Shown: positions 27,843-36,594 of the stretch, one piece after another
How positions within the stretch are numbered: the stretch's first letter is position 1
How the letters are laid out: the number at the start of each line of letters is the position of its first letter
NCBI RefSeq assembly: GCF_001270265.1
Contig: NZ_LGAP01000033.1
Coordinates: 1-64,000 of the forward strand
Direction of reading: 5' to 3'
DNA from: Ensifer adhaerens
GTDB lineage: Bacteria > Pseudomonadota > Alphaproteobacteria > Rhizobiales > Rhizobiaceae
DNA: 64,000 bases
Notes under the pieces: generated by a model
Seen by the model: only the letters and a program-made list of their open reading frames with translations
What the model was told of the DNA's origin: nothing
The model's database searches: none
Translations under genes and position numbers: made by a program

Positions 27843-28541
27843 TCACTGCGCTTCGCCGAGAGCAAATTTCACTGCGGCTTGCGTATGGATCGCCGTGGAA
27901 TCGAAACCCGGTAGTGGCAGCTTGTCCGCTTCAAGGATGAGGCAAATTTCGGTACAGCCGAAGATGACGCTATCGGCTCCCTCAGCCTTTGCTTTCTCGA
28001 TCAACGCAATCAATGCCTCGCGAGACGCCTCCACGATCTTCCCCGCACAAAGTTCATCGAAGATGATGTTGTGAGTAAGCGTCCTCCCATCGGCATCCGG
28101 AACCAGCACATCAATTCCATGTCGCTTCATTCGCGCCGGATAGAATCCGTTTTCCATAGTGTAGCGCGTGGCAAGTAGCAGTGGCCTTCTGCAGCCTGCA
28201 GCCTTCAACGTGGATGCCGTTTCGTCAACAATATGGATGAACGGTACCTTGACCGCAGCTTCGACGGGCTCGGCGACCAGGTGCATCGTCACGGCGCAGA
28301 TCAAGATGCAGTCTACGCCTGCGCCCTCAAGCTTTCGCCCTACATCGGCGAGGTAACGGCCCGCTTCGTCCCACTGACCGGCCTTCTGCATGTCAACGAT
28401 CTTCTGAAAATCCACCGAGTAGAGGAGCACTTCAGCAGAATGCAGATCACCAAGTTGCCTGCGAACCGCGTCGTTGATCTGGCGATAGTAAACGGCCGAG
28501 CCTTCGAAACTCATGCCTCCAATCAATCCGATCTTGCGCAT
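27843..28541 (-). CDS. Aspartate/glutamate racemase family protein
   Basis: 232 residues. It begins RKIGLIGGMSFEGSAVYYRQIN. The two catalytic cysteines sit at residue 82 (LICAVTMH) and residue 196 (IFGCTEI). In broad-specificity YgeA-type racemases the first motif usually reads CTNTMH; here the Thr-Asn pair is Ala-Val, which may change the substrate. The ATG at 28541 follows AAGGAG. It is the middle gene of the operon, between the amidotransferase and PhzF genes. A cofactor-independent racemase of a D/L acidic or related amino acid is expected. Confidence 0.92.
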   Translation of the reverse strand: MRKIGLIGGMSFEGSAVYYRQINDAVRRQLGDLHSAEVLLYSVDFQKIVDMQKAGQWDEAGRYLADVGRKLEGAGVDCILICAVTMHLVAEPVEAAVKVPFIHIVDETASTLKAAGCRRPLLLATRYTMENGFYPARMKRHGIDVLVPDADGRTLTHNIIFDELCAGKIVEASREALIALIEKAKAEGADSVIFGCTEICLILEADKLPLPGFDSTAIHTQAAVKFALGEAQ

Positions 28542-28569
28542 TTCCAACTCCTTCAAAGGGACGAAAATT

Positions 28570-29313
28570 CTAAAGCGGCTCAGCCGCCATGTGGTCGATC
28601 GCGTCCCACTGAAGGAAATCCCGCAAGAGGTAAGCGGCGGCACTTGCCTCGCTGACATCGTCCAGCAACTTCTCGGGACTTAGCCCCTCCTGCCTCAAGC
28701 TATCCGTTCGCGCATTGATGATCGCCGCCATTATCTCTGCGGTGAATTCCGGGTGAAATTGCGTAGACATGGCTCTACGCCCGTACTGAACGATCTGATG
28801 CGGGTCGTGCTGAGAACGCCCGAGGGCTCTTGCGCCGGGGGGTAGCTCAATGATGGTCTGCAAGTGGGTCAGGTGGGCTTGGAACCTCTGCGGGTAGCTC
28901 CTGAGCATCGGGAGTGTGTTTGCCTCGGGCAGCAGCTCGATTGTCTGGCTGCCTATTTCACGTCCGTTCGGGTGATAGTCCACGATACCGCCAAGGGCAT
29001 GCGCCATCAGCTGGTGGCCGTAGCATACGCCGAACAGCGGCATCTCAATTCGGATCGCCTCTTGTATCCACTCAGCGGTTTTTTCACTCCAAGGTTCGCG
29101 ATCAGTGACCATCGACCATGAGCCTGTGACAATCGCCGAATAATTGCTATCCGGCCTTGGAAGCTGTTCACCTTCAAAAACACGCACAACCTGAAGCATG
29201 TCGGGGCCTAGGTTCAAAGCCCGAGAAAACCACAGGGGAAGATCTCCAAAGCCCCTGCGAACGTCTTCGGGCGGCGTGCCGACTTGAATGAGGATGATCG
29301 GTTTCTTTTTCAC
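28570..29313 (-). CDS. Class I glutamine amidotransferase family protein
   Basis: 247 residues. The nucleophile Cys is at 97 in LFGVCYGHQLMAHALGG, and the partner His/Glu are in TQFHPEF near residue 190. Stand-alone proteins of this type include glutamine amidotransferases and gamma-glutamyl hydrolases or ligases. First gene of the operon that is divergent from the LysR gene at 29449. A mutated copy of its codons for about residues 155-214 is found at 30365-30540, beyond the LysR gene. Confidence 0.92.
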   Translation of the reverse strand: MKKKPIILIQVGTPPEDVRRGFGDLPLWFSRALNLGPDMLQVVRVFEGEQLPRPDSNYSAIVTGSWSMVTDREPWSEKTAEWIQEAIRIEMPLFGVCYGHQLMAHALGGIVDYHPNGREIGSQTIELLPEANTLPMLRSYPQRFQAHLTHLQTIIELPPGARALGRSQHDPHQIVQYGRRAMSTQFHPEFTAEIMAAIINARTDSLRQEGLSPEKLLDDVSEASAAAYLLRDFLQWDAIDHMAAEPL

Positions 29314-29448
29314 GCTTGGAACCTGTGATTTGGGCGGTGCGCCGTTTCCACTGAGTTACGGATCTGCCCTTGGACGGCCATCTATCCTGCGCTATAGCGA
29401 AATAGACCCATCATGGAAAATGAATATTGGAGATAGGTCGTTCTCAAG

Positions 29449-30324
29449 ATGAGAAACATCGACATTGATAGCCTGCACATCTTCAAGACGGTTATTGACT
29501 GTGGCGGCATAACCCGGGCCGCTGCGCAGCTTGGTCGCGTTCAGTCAAACGTCACGACACGCATCAAGGCGCTGGAAGAACGGTTAGGTGTGAAGCTCTT
29601 TCTACGTCAGCGGGGCAGGCTGGTCCTCTCTGGCGAGGGGAAGGTATTGCTGTCTTACGCGGAACGGATGCTTCGGCTATCCGCTGAAGCAGAGGCCGCG
29701 CTACGCTTTGGCGGCCCACGTGGTGTTCTGCGTATCGGAACCCTTGAAAGCACTGCGGCTGCACGCCTGCCGCCACTCCTTTCCGGATTTCACGCACGTT
29801 ATCCAGATGTTCAGATCGAGCTTGTCACCGGAGATTCAACCAGCCTGCTCAACCGGGTGACGAATTTCGAGGTAGAAGCAGCGTTCATCTCCGAGCCATT
29901 CAACTTCGACGGCCTCTCTACGCAAAAGGCTTTTGCGGAAGAACTGGCGCTGATTGCGCCAATAAACATGCAGGTGACTGCAGATCCGCAACACTTGCGC
30001 GACCGCACGATCGTTGCATTCCCCGCGGGTTGTTCGTACCGCCGCATACTGGAGGACTGGCTTTCAACGGAGAAGGTCGTTGCTGCACGGGTGATGGAAT
30101 TGGCGTCTTATCATGCGATCGTTGCTTGCGTCGCCGCGGGATCAGGCGTGGCCATCATGCCCCGCTCCGTGCTCCGTGCGGTCCGGGCCGAAAATGAAGT
30201 GCGCGCTCTGGATCTACCCCCCAAAGTCGCGCGTGTTCATACCCATCTGATCTGGAGACCGGAACATCATTCAGTGGCACTGGACGCGTTGCGCGACGAG
30301 GTGCTTCGATCTGCCAACCCATGA
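29449..30324 (+). CDS. LysR family transcriptional regulator
   Basis: 291 residues, with the helix-turn-helix at about 17-45 (ITRAAAQLGRVQSNVTTRIKALEERLG) and an effector-binding domain containing GSGVAIMPRSVL. It is divergent from the amidotransferase-racemase-PhzF operon and is the likely regulator of it. The 135-base interval contains the pair CTAT...ATAG, suggestive of a LysR box, but I cannot fix the site. Confidence 0.93.
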   Translation: MRNIDIDSLHIFKTVIDCGGITRAAAQLGRVQSNVTTRIKALEERLGVKLFLRQRGRLVLSGEGKVLLSYAERMLRLSAEAEAALRFGGPRGVLRIGTLESTAAARLPPLLSGFHARYPDVQIELVTGDSTSLLNRVTNFEVEAAFISEPFNFDGLSTQKAFAEELALIAPINMQVTADPQHLRDRTIVAFPAGCSYRRILEDWLSTEKVVAARVMELASYHAIVACVAAGSGVAIMPRSVLRAVRAENEVRALDLPPKVARVHTHLIWRPEHHSVALDALRDEVLRSANP

Positions 30325-30364
30325 GTCCTGCGGCTTCTGGCGCAATCCGGTCGCTGGCTGCCCC

Positions 30365-30540
30365 TCTCGGGACTTAGCCCCGCCTGCTTCAGCGTATCAG
30401 TTCGCGCGTTGATGATCGCCGCCATTATCTCCGGGGTGGACTCCGGGTGGAATTGCGTAGAGATGGCTCTCCGCCCGTACTGAACGATCTGATGCGGGTC
30501 GTGCGCAGAGTGCCCGAGGGCCCTCGCGCCAAGGGGCGCG
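30365..30540 (-). pseudogene. Decayed partial copy of the class I amidotransferase gene
   Basis: This stretch reads on the minus strand as HDPHQIVQYGRRAISTQFHP...EIMAAIINARTD, matching residues of the intact amidotransferase gene at 28671-28847 with about 85 percent base identity by eye. It lacks the nucleophile half and any start, and runs out at both ends. The fragment and the real gene are in the same orientation and flank the LysR gene, so a duplication of the LysR/amidotransferase junction followed by deletion is likely. Confidence 0.85.
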
Positions 30541-30562
30541 CTAACTCGGGCTTGGCCGCTCG

Positions 30563-31126
30563 TCACGCCTCTTCAATTATGAGCCGAATAATGTTGAGGT
30601 CGATCGAGTCATCTTCTCTCGTCGCCCAATTGATAAAGCTGGCTCCTTCCAGCATGCTCAACAGCAGGAAGGCCTTCTGCCTGGTACCGCAGCCGCGCGG
30701 AATCTCTCCATTGGCCACGCCCTTGTCCAGAATTGCCGTCAACCATTTCAATTGCATATCGAAGAATCGATGCGTGAGCTTTTGCAATCCCGATGGAAGC
30801 GCGGCCATCTCGGCAGCCAGCGCCCCACAGAGGGGCAACAAACCACCCTCGCGGCTGGCACGGAATTCCATAGAAAAGGCTTCCAGGCGTCCTTTCACGT
30901 CTTGATAATCGTTCTCAATGCGTTCGAAGTTGGCGCGCACCCTTGCGATATACTCTTCGACAATGGCGATCCCCAACTCTTCCTTCGTGGGGAAGTGGTG
31001 GTGGATGCTGGCTTTCCTGATGCCAACCGTCTCGGCCAGGTCCGCGTAGCTGAATGCGGCGTATCCCTTGGTGCGCATCAGACTTTCTGCTGCCTGCACC
31101 AAGGCGTCCCGAGTTCCGATTGCCAT
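30563..31126 (-). CDS. TetR family transcriptional regulator
   Basis: 187 residues. The DNA-binding part (FSYADLAETVGIRKASIHHHFPTKEELG) is typical, and the C-terminal part contains GGLLPLCGALAAEMAALP as in the TetR_C_6/YxaF-like group. AGGAG precedes the ATG. An operator dyad is found 64 bases upstream, and the same dyad is found in front of the SDR gene at 32447, so this protein probably represses itself and the SDR-CMD pair. Confidence 0.93.
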   Translation of the reverse strand: MAIGTRDALVQAAESLMRTKGYAAFSYADLAETVGIRKASIHHHFPTKEELGIAIVEEYIARVRANFERIENDYQDVKGRLEAFSMEFRASREGGLLPLCGALAAEMAALPSGLQKLTHRFFDMQLKWLTAILDKGVANGEIPRGCGTRQKAFLLLSMLEGASFINWATREDDSIDLNIIRLIIEEA

Positions 31127-31189
31127 ACATTCTCCTAACCGTCAGCGCTCAACCAGAAGGACGTCATTCCGATCATCGATATAGACTGC

Positions 31190-31203
31190 CTACCAGTTGG
31201 TAG
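31190..31203. promoter_or_regulatory. Operator copy 1 for the TetR regulator
   Basis: CTACCAGTTGGTAG, a dyad with six-base arms around GT. It agrees with the dyad at 32474-32487 in 12 of 14 positions, the differences being at symmetric positions. Confidence 0.65.
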
Positions 31204-31283
31204 TCCGTCAAGCCCCTGGCCGGGTGCTCAGGTGACCCGCCCATAGCGATATCGCGGGGCACCCGGCCGAGCGCCTCCGGACC

Positions 31284-31619
31284 CTACAGCTCCTCGTATG
31301 CCTCGAAAGCGCGAGCCGAGTAGACGTATGCCGCCCCGGCGTTCAATGCGATTGCCGTGCCAAGAGCCGCTGCGATCTCCTGCTTGCTGGCGCCTGCTTT
31401 TTTTGCAGCGGCGGCATGGGCTGTGATGCAACCGTCGCAGCGGGTCGTGACGGCTACAGCCAGGGAGATCAGCTCGTGTGTTTTGGCGTCGAGAACATTG
31501 TTCTCCCGTGTCGCCGTCTCCAGCTTATGGAAGGCACTTGCAACAGGCGCGTTCGCCTTTGAGAACGCACCAACGCGCTTGATAAGCGCGGTCATTTTGT
31601 CGCTCCACTTTCTTTCCAT
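31284..31619 (-). CDS. Carboxymuconolactone decarboxylase (AhpD-like) family protein
   Basis: 111 residues with the AhpD-type redox motif TRCDGCITAHAAAA near residue 60 (Cys-X-X-Cys plus His). Family proteins are small helical peroxidase-like or decarboxylase-like enzymes. A second start at 31595 has a better ribosome site (GGAG, seven bases), but the longer form fits the family N-terminus (W..L). It lies 33 bases downstream of the SDR gene, in one probable operon. Confidence 0.9.
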   Translation of the reverse strand: MERKWSDKMTALIKRVGAFSKANAPVASAFHKLETATRENNVLDAKTHELISLAVAVTTRCDGCITAHAAAAKKAGASKQEIAAALGTAIALNAGAAYVYSARAFEAYEEL

Positions 31620-31652
31620 TTCGATGCACCTTTTTGATCAATCTGTTGGGAA

Positions 31653-32447
31653 TTACTTGCCGAGCTTGCGGGCAGCCATCACGCCGCCATCGACGTCCCA
31701 GACTGCACCCGTGACCCAGGACGCCTTGTCCGAGAGGAGGAAGATGATCGTCTCGGCGACATCGCGAGGAGTGCCATTGCGGCCAAGTGGGTGGAAGCTG
31801 TTGAAACCATCCAATGCGCCTTCCAACTGCTCATCGGGAATGAAGCGCTCAAAGATCCGGGTTTCCACGATGGCCGGGCTGACCGAATTGACGCGAATAC
31901 CGTGCTCAGCCAATTCCGCTGCCGCATGCGTTGTCATGGCATCGAGCCCGATCTTCGCCATCGAATAGGCAGAGGCCGGAACGGTTTCGATGGCCTGCCG
32001 GGCTGCGACCGCCGTCACATTGACAAATGAGCCCGGCTTCCTGCGAGCGACCAGAGATGCGGCCACCTGCCTGGTAATAAAGAAGAGAGCGCGATTGAGG
32101 TTGAGGAAGTTGTCATAGTCCTCGGGCGAATGATCGAGGAACGCCTTGGGGTAATAGATCCCGGCAGCGTTCACCAGCAGATCGATGTCACCATGATCAA
32201 GCGCCAGTTTGGCGATGAGCGACTGCACGCTCGCAAAGTCGGACAGATCGGCGGTGAGGGCAACGGCCTTCTCTTCACCGGCGACGGCCGCCAGTTGCTG
32301 GCGTGCCACTTCTGCCTTTTCTGCACGATTGCCGACGACAACGACAGCACCCCCTTGTTCGGCAACCATCTGTGCCGCCTCGAGGCCGATGCCGCTTGTT
32401 CCGCCAACCACCAGAAGTTTGCGGCCTTCGAATTGTCTGATCTGCAT
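31653..32447 (-). CDS. SDR family oxidoreductase
   Basis: 264 residues. The cofactor motif is GGTSGIG near residue 15, followed by [10 protein letters not shown], the catalytic YSMAK and the C-terminal [17 protein letters not shown] lies before the ATG. It is preceded at 32474 by the dyad that also precedes the TetR gene. Together with the CMD protein it probably forms a TetR-induced detoxification or redox module; the substrate is unknown. Confidence 0.93.
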   Translation of the reverse strand: MQIRQFEGRKLLVVGGTSGIGLEAAQMVAEQGGAVVVVGNRAEKAEVARQQLAAVAGEEKAVALTADLSDFASVQSLIAKLALDHGDIDLLVNAAGIYYPKAFLDHSPEDYDNFLNLNRALFFITRQVAASLVARRKPGSFVNVTAVAARQAIETVPASAYSMAKIGLDAMTTHAAAELAEHGIRVNSVSPAIVETRIFERFIPDEQLEGALDGFNSFHPLGRNGTPRDVAETIIFLLSDKASWVTGAVWDVDGGVMAARKLGK

Positions 32448-32473
32448 AAAAGCTCCTATTTGCTAGAATCAAC

Positions 32474-32487
32474 CTACTAGTAGGTAG
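32474..32487. promoter_or_regulatory. Operator copy 2 for the TetR regulator
   Basis: CTACTAGTAGGTAG contains the perfect 12-base palindrome CCTACTAGTAGG (32473-32484). It lies 26 bases before the SDR start and matches the dyad in front of the TetR gene. Confidence 0.7.
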
Positions 32488-32671
32488 GCTAGATATGCGC
32501 GCGGAGTGGCGTTGTCAAGCGTGGCTGGTCGCTGGCTGTCCCGAGGAGACGATGCTCAAGCATGTCGTGGCTCGAACGGCCAGCGACGCTGCTCTCGCAA
32601 CCCGGCCGGCAAGCCTTGAGAAGAAATGGGGTCGCCTGCCGCGTCAGGCACAGGAGCCGTCTCCCGCCCCC

Positions 32672-34462
32672 TCACATCACCAACCCCGCCTTGCGCAGCC
32701 CCTCGACCCGGCGTTCAAAATCGTCCGGGTTGCGGAAGGGCAGGACGCGGCGGCGGCGGTCGATGGAGAAATGGGGGTTGAGTTCGAGCGCGCGGTTCCA
32801 GGCCTGGCGGCTTTGTTCCCGCCGGCCGAGGTGGCCGTGGCAGGAGGCGAGCAGGGCATAGGCGGTTTCCGACTGCGGGTTTCGCATCAGCCGGGCCTCG
32901 ATCGCCAGGATCGCCGTTTCGTAATTGCCGAGCGAAAAGTGGGCGTCGGCGAGGAACTGCAGCAGCACTTCGGGATAAAGCGGGTCGAGCCGCATGGAGA
33001 TTCCGAGTTCGTCGAGCGCTGCCTTCGGATCGCCGGAGAAGATCAGCGCATGGGCAAGCGCCATGTGAAGCTGCGCCGAGCTGGGTGCAAGCGCCAGCCC
33101 CAGTAGCGCCTCCTCTTTCGCGCGATCCAGCTCTCGCATCCACATGCAGGCGATGCTGAGCGAGCAGTGGCCGTCGGGCTGGTCGGGCGCCATTGCGACG
33201 GCCTGTTCGGCAAGCGCCCGGCCGGAGCGCAGGGAATGCTCGGGATCGGCGCTCCAGTCGTTGACGTAGTCGAGCACATGGGTGAAGGCGATCAGCGCAT
33301 GGGCTGCGGCATAGTCGGGGTCGATGGCGATGGCGGCTTCGGCCAGGCTGCGCCCGGCGGCATTGGCGAGAAGGGTGTGCACGGATGCCTGCTCGCGGCC
33401 GCGCAGCAGCAGCTCGTAGGCCTTGACGTCGACGGGGCGGCCGCCGGCGAGCCGGCCCTGGTCGCCGCCCGTCAGCTGGACTTTCAGTGCCGCGACGATC
33501 TCCCGCGTCAGTTCGTCCTGAACGGCAAAAATATCGGTGAGATCGCGGTCGAAGCGATTGGCCCAGACGTGGCCGCCATCATTGGCATCGATCAATTGCG
33601 CGGTGACGCGCACGCGGTTGCCGGCCTTGCGCACGCTGCCTTCGAGCACGTAGCGCACGCCGAGCGCCTTGGCGACCTCGGGCACGGAGACGGCGGCGTT
33701 CTTGTAGACGAAGGACGAGTTGCGGGCGATGACATGCAGCTCCGGCAGCCGGGAGAGATCGGTGATGATGTCCTCGCTGATACCGTCGGAGAAATATTCC
33801 TGCTCGGCATCGCCGCTCATATTGTCGAAGGCGAGCACGGCGATGGAGGGCTTTTCGGGCAGGTGGTACGAGGACGGCGGCTGCGGCTGCGTCTTTGCCG
33901 GCGAGGGGGCCGGCGCCGGACTATTGGCCCCACGCGCAAGGCCGATCTCCAGCGCATAGATCCGGATCGGCTCGACGATGTTCTTCAGCTGCGTGGCGCC
34001 GAGGTCGGTGGCCGCCAGATCGAGCCGCGCCTTCACCTGGCGGTAGGCATCCTCGGAAAGACAGATGGAGCCGGGGCGGGCGATGCCTTCCAGCCGCGAG
34101 GCGATATTGACGCCATCGCCCATCAGGTCGCCGTCGCTTTCCTCGACGACATCGCCGAGGTGAATGCCGATGCGGAACTCGATGCGGCGATCCTCGGGCA
34201 CGCCGGCATTGCGCTCCAGCATGGCGCTCTGCACCTCGATGGCGCAGCGCACGGCATCGACGACGCTGCGGAATTCGATCAGGCTGCCATCGCCGGTGCG
34301 CTTGACGATGCGGCCGTTGTAGACGGCGATGGTGGGATCGATCAGGTCGCTGCGAAGCGTGCGCAGCCGCGCCAGGATGCGTTCTTCGTCGAGGCCGGCC
34401 AGCCGGCTGTAGCCGACCACGTCAGCGACAAGGATGGCCGCAATTTTCCGCGTATCGCTCAT
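32672..34462 (-). CDS. Class III adenylate cyclase with TPR repeats
   Basis: 596 residues from the ATG at 34462. The cyclase domain covers about 5-175: metal Asp in AAILVADVVGYSRL, RTGDGSLIEF and GDGVNIASRLE. A Pro/Ala-rich linker (about 188-210) leads to a domain containing DGISEDIITDLSRLPELHVIARNSS, common in CadC/FlgO-like proteins, and a C-terminal array of TPR-like helices. Rhizobia carry many such soluble cyclases; the sensor input is unknown. It is divergent from the peroxiredoxin gene. The interval 32488-32671 is empty. Confidence 0.92.
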   Translation of the reverse strand: MSDTRKIAAILVADVVGYSRLAGLDEERILARLRTLRSDLIDPTIAVYNGRIVKRTGDGSLIEFRSVVDAVRCAIEVQSAMLERNAGVPEDRRIEFRIGIHLGDVVEESDGDLMGDGVNIASRLEGIARPGSICLSEDAYRQVKARLDLAATDLGATQLKNIVEPIRIYALEIGLARGANSPAPAPSPAKTQPQPPSSYHLPEKPSIAVLAFDNMSGDAEQEYFSDGISEDIITDLSRLPELHVIARNSSFVYKNAAVSVPEVAKALGVRYVLEGSVRKAGNRVRVTAQLIDANDGGHVWANRFDRDLTDIFAVQDELTREIVAALKVQLTGGDQGRLAGGRPVDVKAYELLLRGREQASVHTLLANAAGRSLAEAAIAIDPDYAAAHALIAFTHVLDYVNDWSADPEHSLRSGRALAEQAVAMAPDQPDGHCSLSIACMWMRELDRAKEEALLGLALAPSSAQLHMALAHALIFSGDPKAALDELGISMRLDPLYPEVLLQFLADAHFSLGNYETAILAIEARLMRNPQSETAYALLASCHGHLGRREQSRQAWNRALELNPHFSIDRRRRVLPFRNPDDFERRVEGLRKAGLVM

Positions 34463-34617
34463 GGACGCCCGCTCCGACTGAAACCAGATTACCACAGCGT
34501 CAAGGCGGCCGCCTCTCGTCTCTACCTCTTCTTTAGAAGTTGCCTATCGCATCAAAAGTGGCAAACTCCTGCCTTGTATGGCTGAGGCCAGAATATCTTC
34601 AAACGATGGGGTCTACC

Positions 34618-35277
34618 GTGACACTTTCAATCAACGACATCGCACCGGACTTCCAGGCGGAAACCACGGAAGGCAAGATCCAGTTCCATGACTGGATCGG
34701 CGATTCCTGGGCTGTCCTGTTCTCGCATCCGAAGGATTTCACGCCCGTCTGCACCACCGAGCTCGGCTACATGGCCAAGATCAAGCCGGAATTCGACCAG
34801 CGCGGGGTCAAGATCATCGGGCTCTCGGTCGATCCGCTCGACCGCCACGCCGGCTGGGTCAGCGACATCGCGGAAACACAGGGCGCCGAGCCGAACTTTC
34901 CGATGATCGCCGACATCGACTACAACGTATCGAAGCTTTACGGCATGCTGCCGGCGCCGGTATCGGGCGACCCGACGCAGCGGACTCCCGCCGACAACCA
35001 GACCGTGCGCAACGTCTTCGTCGTCGGGCCGGACAAGAAGGTCAAGCTGATCCTGGTCTATCCGATGACCACGGGCCGCAACTTCGACGAGGTGCTGCGG
35101 GTGATCGACTCGCTGCAGCTGACGGCCAAGCACAAGGTGGCCACACCCGTGAATTGGAAGCAGGGCGAGGACGTGATCATCGCCGGCTCGGTCAGCGACG
35201 AGGAAGCCAAGCAGAAATATCCGGAAGGCTGGCGTGCGCCAAAGCCCTATATCCGGATCGTTCCGCAGCCGAAGTAA
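34618..35277 (+). CDS. 1-Cys peroxiredoxin (Prx6 group)
   Basis: 219 residues. The peroxidatic Cys45 lies in DFTPVCTTELGY, and the long C-terminal domain (PVNWKQGEDVIIAG, then YPEGWRAPKPYIRI) identifies the Prx6 group, which reduces peroxides using one cysteine. GTG at 34618 gives the usual N-terminus (TLSINDIAPDF); an ATG at 34606 would add four residues. It is followed 160 bases later by a sulfur-oxidation enzyme gene, hinting at shared redox or sulfide-stress control. Confidence 0.95.
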   Translation: MTLSINDIAPDFQAETTEGKIQFHDWIGDSWAVLFSHPKDFTPVCTTELGYMAKIKPEFDQRGVKIIGLSVDPLDRHAGWVSDIAETQGAEPNFPMIADIDYNVSKLYGMLPAPVSGDPTQRTPADNQTVRNVFVVGPDKKVKLILVYPMTTGRNFDEVLRVIDSLQLTAKHKVATPVNWKQGEDVIIAGSVSDEEAKQKYPEGWRAPKPYIRIVPQPK

Positions 35278-35376
35278 TTGCCGGGGGCGGCTTGCCGCGC
35301 CCGCGCCACTGCATGACGATCCTTGATCGGAGCCGATCCTGGGACAAGATCATGCAGCCGTTCTTTCAAGCGTCAC

Positions 35377-35412
35377 GGCATCCTGCGGGCTGGATATGTC
35401 CCGCAGGATGCC
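35377..35412 (+). promoter_or_regulatory. Perfect 13-bp hairpin in the leader of the sulfur dioxygenase-like gene
   Basis: Arms GGCATCCTGCGGG and CCCGCAGGATGCC surround a ten-base loop, with no T run. The hairpin ends 25 bases before the start codon of the following gene. It may be an operator, an attenuator or a transcript-stabilising hairpin. Confidence 0.5.
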
Positions 35413-35437
35413 GCAGGTTCGTGCAAGGGAGAAGCCG

Positions 35438-36472
35438 ATGATTTTTCGTCAACTCTTCGACAGCACCTCCGGCACCTACACCTACCTCATTGCCAGCCGG
35501 CAGGGCGGTGAGGCGCTGATCATCGATCCGGTTCTGGAAAAGGTCGACCGCTACCTGCAGCTGGTGCGCGAGCTCGACCTGAAACTGGTCAAGGCGATCG
35601 ATACCCATCTGCATGCCGACCACATCACCGGGCTCGGGGCGCTTCGCGACCGCACCCATTGCATCACCGTCATGGGCGAGCAGACGATGGCCGATGTGGT
35701 CTCCATGCGGGTGGCGGAGGGGGATCGGGTCTCGATCGAGGGCCTGAATCTCGACGTGCTCTATACGCCCGGACATACGGACGACAGCTATTCGTTCCTG
35801 ACCGGCGGCCGGGTGTTTACCGGCGACACGCTGCTCATTCGCGGCACCGGGCGCACGGATTTCCAGAACGGCGACCCGCGCCAGCAATATGATTCCATCT
35901 TCAACAAGCTGTTGAAGCTGCCCGACGACACGCTGGTCTATCCGGCCCACGACTACAAGGGCGACACGGTCTCGACCATCGGCGAGGAAAAGCGGTTCAA
36001 TCCGCGCCTCAGGGTGCAATCGGTCGACGAATATGTCGACCTGATGAACAATCTCAACCTGCCGAACCCGAAGATGATGGATGTGGCCGTGCCGGCCAAC
36101 ATCCATGTCGGGCTGCACCAGGAGGAGATCGCGCGCAAGGGCTGGGCGGTTTCGGCGGTGGAAGCGCTGGTGCTCCGAGGCCGCCCGGATGTGGCGATCG
36201 TCGACCTGCGCGAAAAGGCGGAGCGGGAAAAGCACGGGACCATTCCCGGCGCGCTGCATGCGCCCTATCCGGAACTGCAGGAAAACATCGGTGCCGGCGG
36301 CATGCTGCATGAACTGGCGCTTGCGACCGGCAAGCGCATCGTCTTTTATTGCGCCTTCGGCGAACGCTCGGCGATGGCGGTCGAGGCGGCGCAAGCCGCC
36401 GGATTGATCAGCGCCTGCCATATCGAGGGCGGCATCAATGCCTGGAAAAAGGCAAACGGGCCGCTGGTGTGA
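35438..36472 (+). CDS. Metallo-beta-lactamase fold/rhodanese fusion, persulfide dioxygenase-like
   Basis: 344 residues. The N-terminal ETHE1-like domain has THLHADHITG, YTPGHTDDSYSF and GDTLLIRGTGRTDFQNGD. The C-terminal rhodanese domain (about 245-344) keeps its cysteine in FYCAFGERSAMAV. ETHE1-type enzymes oxidise glutathione persulfide to sulfite, and the rhodanese domain can exchange sulfur with thiosulfate. The ATG at 35438 follows AAGGGAGAA. Related to the Blh protein of Agrobacterium and Xylella. Confidence 0.93.
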   Translation: MIFRQLFDSTSGTYTYLIASRQGGEALIIDPVLEKVDRYLQLVRELDLKLVKAIDTHLHADHITGLGALRDRTHCITVMGEQTMADVVSMRVAEGDRVSIEGLNLDVLYTPGHTDDSYSFLTGGRVFTGDTLLIRGTGRTDFQNGDPRQQYDSIFNKLLKLPDDTLVYPAHDYKGDTVSTIGEEKRFNPRLRVQSVDEYVDLMNNLNLPNPKMMDVAVPANIHVGLHQEEIARKGWAVSAVEALVLRGRPDVAIVDLREKAEREKHGTIPGALHAPYPELQENIGAGGMLHELALATGKRIVFYCAFGERSAMAVEAAQAAGLISACHIEGGINAWKKANGPLV

Positions 36473-36594
36473 TAGCCGGAAGGGGTGGGGCAAGAGGCGA
36501 GTTTATCGGCAGGACCGGAGCATCGACCGGAGGGGCGATCGCGACCGGCTGCTTTTCGTTTTCGCGTGTCACCCCTGACTGTCGGAGCGGTGTT

